Shown: positions 6,429-6,534 of the stretch, piece after piece
Numbering within the stretch: the stretch's first letter is position 1
How the letters are laid out: every line of letters begins with the position of its first letter
From: UBA5972 sp964600965
Lineage (GTDB): Bacteria > Pseudomonadota > Alphaproteobacteria > Rhodobacterales > Rhodobacteraceae
Assembly (NCBI GenBank): GCA_964600965.1
Contig: CAZRLO010000137.1
Location: 1 to 6,534 of the forward strand
Direction of reading: 5' to 3'
DNA length: 6,534 bases
Notes under the pieces: generated by a model
Seen by the model: only the letters and a program-made list of their open reading frames with translations
Database searches by the model: none
What the model was told of the DNA's origin: nothing
Position numbers and translations under genes: made by a program

Positions 6429-6534
6429 TCAGGCATTGTTCCTGAGCCAGGCCAGCAGACGCCGGCGAAACGCCTCGGACACCCCTGCCCCGGTCAGCGA
6501 CAGCGTGCGGCCGGAATAGGACATATCAATGCCT
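6429..6534 (-). CDS. 3' end of an unidentified leftward gene
   Basis: The minus strand is open from the right edge to a TGA at 6431-6429 and encodes about 35 residues, ending in EAFRRRLLAWLRNNA. The amphipathic, basic C-terminal helix and codon use resemble a genuine protein end. An ATG at 6524 could instead start a 31-aa peptide, but I see no ribosome site within the few bases available. The tail is faintly reminiscent of the end of LysR-type regulators (a Phe-Arg-x-x-Leu-Leu pattern); this is too short to assign. It reads in the same direction as the DUF1800 operon but is separated by 282 bp, so it is probably a separate unit. Confidence 0.45.
   Translation of the reverse strand, partial: GIDMSYSGRTLSLTGAGVSEAFRRRLLAWLRNNA

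Noticed and set aside
1..6534. CRISPR array, tRNA/rRNA, insertion sequence or toxin-antitoxin system
   Set aside because: No regularly spaced direct repeats, cloverleaf-like sequences, transposase motifs or small paired genes were found on reading both strands.

Overview
The window is GC-rich DNA from an alphaproteobacterium, most probably a member of the Rhodobacteraceae (Rhodobacter/Paracoccus/roseobacter type). The basis is the strong G/C bias at third codon positions, a Ros/MucR-type zinc-finger regulator (a family typical of alphaproteobacteria), and the sequence style of the polysaccharide genes. Lineage is inferred from gene content, not from a search.

Left part (1-3545), a surface-polysaccharide block. 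A membrane-anchored nucleotide-sugar epimerase/dehydratase of the CapD/WbpM/FlaA1 family runs leftward off the window edge (its last ~200 or more codons are missing). It is divergently arranged with a complete UDP-glucose 6-dehydrogenase gene (ugd), which supplies UDP-glucuronate; the two are separated by a 328-bp intergenic region. Downstream on the same strand as ugd, after an AT-rich 245-bp regulatory region full of dyad symmetries, lies a MucR/Ros-family regulator. MucR-type proteins control exopolysaccharide synthesis and usually their own gene, so two precursor enzymes and a likely regulator of the pathway sit together.

Right part (3580-6146), a leftward two-gene operon. It encodes a DUF1800 protein followed 11 bp later by a DUF1501 protein with a twin-arginine (Tat) signal peptide. 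This pair is widespread and co-occurs often, but its biochemistry is poorly defined. Only the DUF1501 member carries an export signal here, which suggests export as a preformed complex or two separate compartments. The operon converges on mucR with only 34 bp between stop codons and no recognisable intrinsic terminator.

Right edge (6147-6534). A 282-bp noncoding stretch upstream of the DUF1800 gene contains several inverted repeats. The most striking is a perfect 22-bp palindrome (6390-6411) whose core GTTTCGCGCGCGAAAC fits the GTT-N4-GC-N4-AAC pattern described for repABC-plasmid partition sites and resembles chromosomal parS with a 2-bp wider centre. Beyond it is the 3' end of an unidentified leftward gene cut by the window edge. 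The palindrome is the least ordinary element here; otherwise the window holds well-known families, and I see no CRISPR array, tRNA, rRNA or insertion sequence.
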